DNA of 64,000 bases from F23-D06 sp045132055 (lineage in GTDB: Bacteria > Bacteroidota > Bacteroidia > Bacteroidales > WCHB1-69): assembly GCA_045132055.1 (NCBI GenBank), contig JBGURP010000037.1, forward strand, positions 53,996 through 117,995, read 5' to 3'. Made by a program: the position numbers and the translations under genes. The first letter of the stretch is position 1; each line of letters begins with the position of its first letter. The notes beneath the pieces are model-generated. The model did not search any database. It saw only the letters and a program-made list of their open reading frames with translations, and had not been told where the DNA came from. Shown here one piece after another: positions 61,402-64,000 of the stretch.

Positions 61402-61477
61402 AAAAATATTTATTTTAATTTAATAATTTAATTTCAAAATTTTTATAAATTTCTACACATTATACATAACCAAGCTG

Positions 61478-61485
61478 CAAAAATA
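61478..61485 (-). promoter_or_regulatory. -7 box for the giant surface protein
   Basis: TATTTTTG on the minus strand, 76 bases upstream of ATG 61401, in an AT-rich leader. Confidence 0.5.
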
Positions 61486-61637
61486 CCATTTTTTTAACAC
61501 AATAAGCATTTATGAATGAATAAAATTAACACATTGTTGCTCTAACTTTTACAGTCGCTACTATATACTAGCGTTTGCGCATTTTTCTTTTTTTTATTTT
61601 TTTTCGAAGCCCCACACTTCCGTGCGGGGCCCTAAAC
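61486..61637. other. AT-rich intergenic stretch upstream of the surface protein
   Basis: Between the promoter and repeat copy B there is AT-rich sequence with a T-rich run at 61587-61606 and a small GC hairpin (GCCCCACAC / GTGCGGGGC, 61609-61630). No gene seen. Confidence 0.4.
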
Positions 61638-61873
61638 ATTCCCCTTCTATTTTAGAAGGGGAAGCCGTAGGCTGGGGTAGTAATATAAAGAATCTGAATA
61701 CATTAAAATAATAAGGAGTGAAAATCCATATTAACTACCCCGCCCTGCGGTCACCCCTTCTGGCTTCAGAAGGGGAATTGACTCCTTGTGGCACTGCTGT
61801 GCCGTAATCATTATTTGCAAAAGGAAATAAGGGGCATGGTTTAAAAGGTTAGCATCTATATCATTGCCTTTTT
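61638..61873 (+). repeat. Dispersed structured repeat, family 2 copy B
   Basis: Matches the reverse complement of 50000-50230. The core 61638-61779 has end hairpins CCCCTTCT/AGAAGGGG and inward GGGGTAGT/ACTACCCC. The tail 61780-61873 shares the CATTATTTGCAAAA and CATGGTTT segments. A further half copy lies at 63649-63695. Confidence 0.75.
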
Positions 61874-61930
61874 TGAAGCCCTTATTGCACCTCCTTCACC
61901 TCCTTCACCCCTTGTTCCCCTTGCACCCAT

Positions 61931-61966
61931 AAAAAAATCCCCTGCAATCTGCAGGGGATTTTTTTC
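61931..61966. terminator. Intrinsic terminator at the end of hpf
   Basis: ATCCCCTGC (61937-61945) pairs with GCAGGGGAT (61951-61959). An A run and a T run flank it. It lies directly after the hpf stop on the minus strand and just after a CCTTCACCT-type tandem tract. Confidence 0.85.
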
Positions 61967-62268
61967 TATCGTTTGGTTTGTTCTTTGTCTTTGATTTTCG
62001 TCAGCTGTTTTTTCAGCGCATCGACGGCCAAATCCGTGGCCTCCTCAAAACTCTTGGCGGTTTTGCTGGCAATGGCGTCGTTGCCCCGGATCTTCATCCG
62101 GATGTCAACGGTCTTGTTTTCAGGGGTGTCAGTGTTCTCGAGCTTCAAGGTCACGTCCGAACCGATGATGCCGTCATGTACCTTGTTCAGTTTCTCAACT
62201 TTCTCGTTGATGAATTCTTCTAACTTTTGATCCGTCTTGAAATGTACGGAAGAGATGTTGATTGTCAT
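61966..62268 (-). CDS. hpf: Ribosome hibernation-promoting factor (short form)
   Basis: A 100-residue HPF/YfiA protein, which binds the 30S decoding centre and stores ribosomes in an inactive state. The fold starts with I-N-I-S-S-V-H-F-K-T-D and contains E-K-V-E-K-L-N-K near residue 23 and a basic helix, A-V-D-A-L-K-K-Q-L-T-K-I-K, at the end. It has no C-terminal dimerisation domain, so it is the short form. It lies 14 bases downstream of xerC in an rpsU-xerC-hpf order that is common in Bacteroidota. Confidence 0.95.
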   Translation of the reverse strand: MTINISSVHFKTDQKLEEFINEKVEKLNKVHDGIIGSDVTLKLENTDTPENKTVDIRMKIRGNDAIASKTAKSFEEATDLAVDALKKQLTKIKDKEQTKR

Positions 62269-62282
62269 AATGACCTCCTTTT

Positions 62283-63176
62283 TTATGCCCTTGGATGGGC
62301 TTGTTTATAAATGGATTTGAGTTGTTCCATGGAATTGTGGGTATATACTTGCGTGGCTGCCAGACTGCTGTGGCCCAGAATCTCCTTGATGGCGTTCAGG
62401 TCAGCGCCCTTGTTCAGCATGTGCGTGGCGAAGGTGTGCCTGATCACGTGCGGGCTCCGTTTGTCAATCGTGGTCACCATGTCCAAGTGTTTTCTCACAA
62501 TTCTATAGACCGCCTTCGGGTAGAGCTTCTCCCCGTTGGCTGCAACAAAGATATAAAAATTTTCATTCTCCGGCGCAATTTTTTCTGCATAATATTCCAA
62601 GTACTTTGTTAATAAGTCTCGCATCTGATTACCAAACGGGATGATGCGCTCTTTATTGCGCTTGCCCAGCACTTTTACGCTGTTTTCGTAGAAATCCAGG
62701 TCCTGTTTCCGGATGTTGAGCAGCTCTGAAAGTCGCATTCCAGTGGCATAAAACAATTCCAACATCGTGCGGTCGCGCCATCCTTCGAAGCTGTCTTCGA
62801 ACTGTTCCGGCACAAAAAGCCGCTCCATGTCCTTCATTTCCACATATTCCGGCAACTTTTCCCGGAATTTCGGCCCCTGAATGCCGCTCATGGGGTCGTG
62901 CTGCAGCCGCCCGTTCTGCTTCTCGAACCGGATGAAATCCCGCAACGCACTCAATTTGCGGTTCACACTCCGCGGCGAGATGTGATCATCTTCCAAAAGT
63001 GTCAGAATCCAGGTGCGGATATCCTGTTTGTCCACTTTTGCAAGCTCCGAAATCTCCAATGCCTTCTCCATGTACTCCGCAAACTGCCGCAAATCTACCT
63101 CGTAGGCTTTCACGGTGTGCTCTGACGAGCGCTTTTCATAGCGCAAATGGTCCAGGAAGGCTTGGGATGAAATCAT
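62283..63176 (-). CDS. xerC: Tyrosine recombinase XerC/XerD family
   Basis: A 297-residue site-specific recombinase that resolves chromosome dimers at dif. The N-terminal SAM-like core-binding domain covers about 1-90. The catalytic domain has A-T-G-M-R-L-S-E-L near residue 145 (Arg I), H-V-I-R-H-T-F-A-T-H near 240 (His/Arg II), G-H-S-S-L-A-A-T-Q-V-Y near 264 (His and the nucleophilic Tyr). Bacteroidota usually have two Xer proteins; position between rpsU and hpf supports the housekeeping one. No integrase cargo or attachment site is nearby. Confidence 0.92.
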   Translation of the reverse strand: MISSQAFLDHLRYEKRSSEHTVKAYEVDLRQFAEYMEKALEISELAKVDKQDIRTWILTLLEDDHISPRSVNRKLSALRDFIRFEKQNGRLQHDPMSGIQGPKFREKLPEYVEMKDMERLFVPEQFEDSFEGWRDRTMLELFYATGMRLSELLNIRKQDLDFYENSVKVLGKRNKERIIPFGNQMRDLLTKYLEYYAEKIAPENENFYIFVAANGEKLYPKAVYRIVRKHLDMVTTIDKRSPHVIRHTFATHMLNKGADLNAIKEILGHSSLAATQVYTHNSMEQLKSIYKQAHPRA

Positions 63177-63215
63177 TTATTTATAGTATATATAATAATA
63201 GATTAAGATAACTCA

Positions 63216-63245
63216 TTAAAAAAACAGGGTAGTGACCCTGTTCTT
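63216..63245 (-). terminator. Intrinsic terminator downstream of rpsU
   Basis: ACAGGGT (63224-63230) pairs with ACCCTGT (63235-63241), with a T run on the minus strand. It lies between rpsU and xerC, so xerC expression depends on read-through or a local start; no clear -7 box was seen for xerC. Confidence 0.75.
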
Positions 63246-63264
63246 AGTACGATTGGCAAAACCG

Positions 63265-63459
63265 TTATTCGTTTTCAGCTTCGCGAAGATGCTGCACGTA
63301 GATGGCCTTGCGCAATTGCTCCCGTCTGATCACGCTCTTCTTGGTGAATTCCTGTCTTTGACGGATCTCTTTCTTCACACCAATCTTGTCGAATTTCTTT
63401 TTCAGTTTCTTGAGCGCTTTGTCGATTGAATCGCCTTCTTTAATGGGAACAATAATCAT
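63265..63459 (-). CDS. rpsU: 30S ribosomal protein S21
   Basis: A 64-residue S21 of the small ribosomal subunit. The start I-I-V-P-I-K-E-G-D-S-I-D-K-A-L-K-K-L-K-K-K-F is the family signature, followed by a basic region with R-Q-R-Q-E-F and S-V-I-R-R. In Bacteroidota S21 helps sequester the anti-Shine-Dalgarno sequence, consistent with the weak ribosome-binding sites of this window. A -7 box lies 50 bases upstream. Confidence 0.96.
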   Translation of the reverse strand: MIIVPIKEGDSIDKALKKLKKKFDKIGVKKEIRQRQEFTKKSVIRREQLRKAIYVQHLREAENE

Positions 63460-63509
63460 AAATAATACCTCTTTCTTTTAGGGTTAATACTATATTTAAT
63501 TAAGGGGTG

Positions 63510-63517
63510 CAAAAATA
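63510..63517 (-). promoter_or_regulatory. -7 box for rpsU
   Basis: TATTTTTG on the minus strand, 50 bases upstream of the ATG at 63459. Confidence 0.55.
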
Positions 63518-63557
63518 CACTTTTTTTGATATGCTCCAACATATTTTGTATTATTCA

Positions 63558-63695
63558 TCTTGTATCCCGTAGGGATACCATCTTGGTACCCCCGCACACG
63601 CGACTGAAAGGAGCACAGTGTAGGGGGTGCGAGCCCCCATCTAAAAATCCCCTTCTATTTTAGAAGGGGTGCCCGTCAGGGCGGGGTAGTAATAT
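63558..63695. repeat. Partial copies of repeat families 1 and 2 next to each other
   Basis: GTATCCC/GGGATAC (63562-63578) and the nearby CCCCCGCACAC...GTGTAGGGGG block (63590-63627) resemble one arm of family 1. Directly after, 63649-63695 equals the left half of the family 2 core (CCCCTTCT/AGAAGGGG, then GGGGTAGT). Both are half-elements. Confidence 0.55.
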
Positions 63696-63919
63696 CAACG
63701 AAAAAATTCATTTTTTTCGCCCCTTCCGCCAAAAACTGCGAAACACCCCCTCAAATTATCCCGAAAAATCCCCCTCAAATCTGCGAAAACCCCATTTTTC
63801 ACTGTTGAAAAACTGAAAAATACACCCCTGTAAAAATTTTTTCTTGCTGATTATCAATAAGATAATAAAAAGTTTAAAAAAAAGTGGGTTGGGGTGTGCC
63901 GAGGTAAAGAACAAAAGTG
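63696..63919. other. Gene-free AT-rich and C-rich region before the right edge
   Basis: Contains C-rich blocks of the form CTCAAAT...CGAAAA...CCCC repeated irregularly at 63740-63800, then A/T-rich sequence with TTATCAATAAGATAATAA. No coding frame seen. The layout would fit an upstream activating region of a strong promoter at 63920. Confidence 0.4.
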
Positions 63920-63927
63920 TATTTTTG
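63920..63927 (+). promoter_or_regulatory. -7 box at the right edge, possibly for an rRNA operon
   Basis: TATTTTTG followed by about 70 transcribed bases without a good start codon, ending in GTTCATTGAA (63971-63980). This resembles the GTTCTTTGA-type antiterminator box found in Bacteroidota rRNA leaders. The gene itself is outside the window. An ATG at 63984 opening only five codons is an alternative. Confidence 0.4.
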
Positions 63928-64000
63928 CGGTCCCAAATGAGAGGGAAAGAGGGGACAAGGGAATTGGGAGGTTCATTGAAAGAATGAAGAAAGATGTAGC

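Noticed and set aside
62283..63176. The Xer recombinase as the integrase of a mobile element
   Set aside because: It lies between rpsU and hpf in a common housekeeping order, with no adjacent attachment site or cargo, and far from the defence island.
63984..64000. Start of a protein gene at the right edge (M-K-K-D-V)
   Set aside because: Only five codons are visible and the upstream sequence looks more like an rRNA leader.
1..64000. CRISPR arrays, tRNA genes and common riboswitches
   Set aside because: I saw no regularly spaced repeats with unique spacers, no tRNA cloverleaf or anticodon arm, and no SAM, TPP or cobalamin-type leader next to ahcY, purL or other candidates.

Overview
The window looks like a chromosomal segment of a Bacteroidota bacterium, most likely an anaerobic Bacteroidales lineage of the gut or rumen type. 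The evidence is the type IX secretion (T9SS) and gliding genes (porU, porV, a PorP/SprF family protein, gldJ, gldF, gldG), a T9SS C-terminal sorting domain at the left edge, many -7 boxes of the Bacteroidota form TAnnTTTG, and a 2208-residue surface protein ending in a Fibrobacter-type major paralogous domain. I saw no tRNA, CRISPR array or complete insertion sequence. The last 100 bases resemble an rRNA operon leader.

Layout. 1-1000: end of a T9SS cargo gene, a surface-protein remnant cut by a long inverted-repeat element, then a gap. 1000-12600: accessory and housekeeping genes: a GH2 beta-galactosidase, a glycosyltransferase, a steroid 5-alpha-reductase-like enzyme, a Rieske-like lipoprotein, a phosphodiester glycosidase, an HD protein, two flavoproteins, an AlkD-like DNA repair protein, glutathione peroxidase and a polyferredoxin membrane protein. 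12600-21900: an AT-rich, one-direction defence island flanked by a 68-bp direct repeat taken from an acetyltransferase gene. 21400-30500: a minus-strand run of gldF, gldG, an M16 peptidase, ahcY, an ICMT-like methyltransferase, an aspartyl protease and a GNAT. 30500-41000: an IspF-M3 peptidase fusion, porV and porU on the minus strand, and divergently a PorP/SprF protein and gldJ. 41000-54200: envC-engB-META, ypfJ, a YitT-type transporter, purL, a bifunctional nuclease, a PHP phosphatase, a serine hydrolase and rho. 54400-61400: the giant surface protein. 61600-64000: hpf, xerC, rpsU and repeats.

The most interesting region is the island at 12823-21277. It encodes a BcgI-like polypeptide joining a restriction nuclease domain to an N6-adenine methylase, and a separate specificity subunit. 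Between these two, almost without spacing, sits a gene that fuses a DGxHR (DndB/ParB-like) domain to a nucleoside-deoxyribosyltransferase/TIR-like domain. Downstream follow an unrecognised 288-residue protein, a four-helix membrane protein, a DUF4062 TIR-like protein and a DUF1016/YhcG PD-(D/E)XK nuclease. It reads as a restriction system with extra NAD- or nucleotide-directed and membrane effectors, and I do not recognise it as a described system.

Other unusual points are the in-frame fusion of the MEP-pathway enzyme IspF to an M3 oligopeptidase, two families of structured dispersed repeats (one truncating a gene), and 9-bp tandem repeats inside two coding sequences. All functional statements are read from sequence alone; no search was run.
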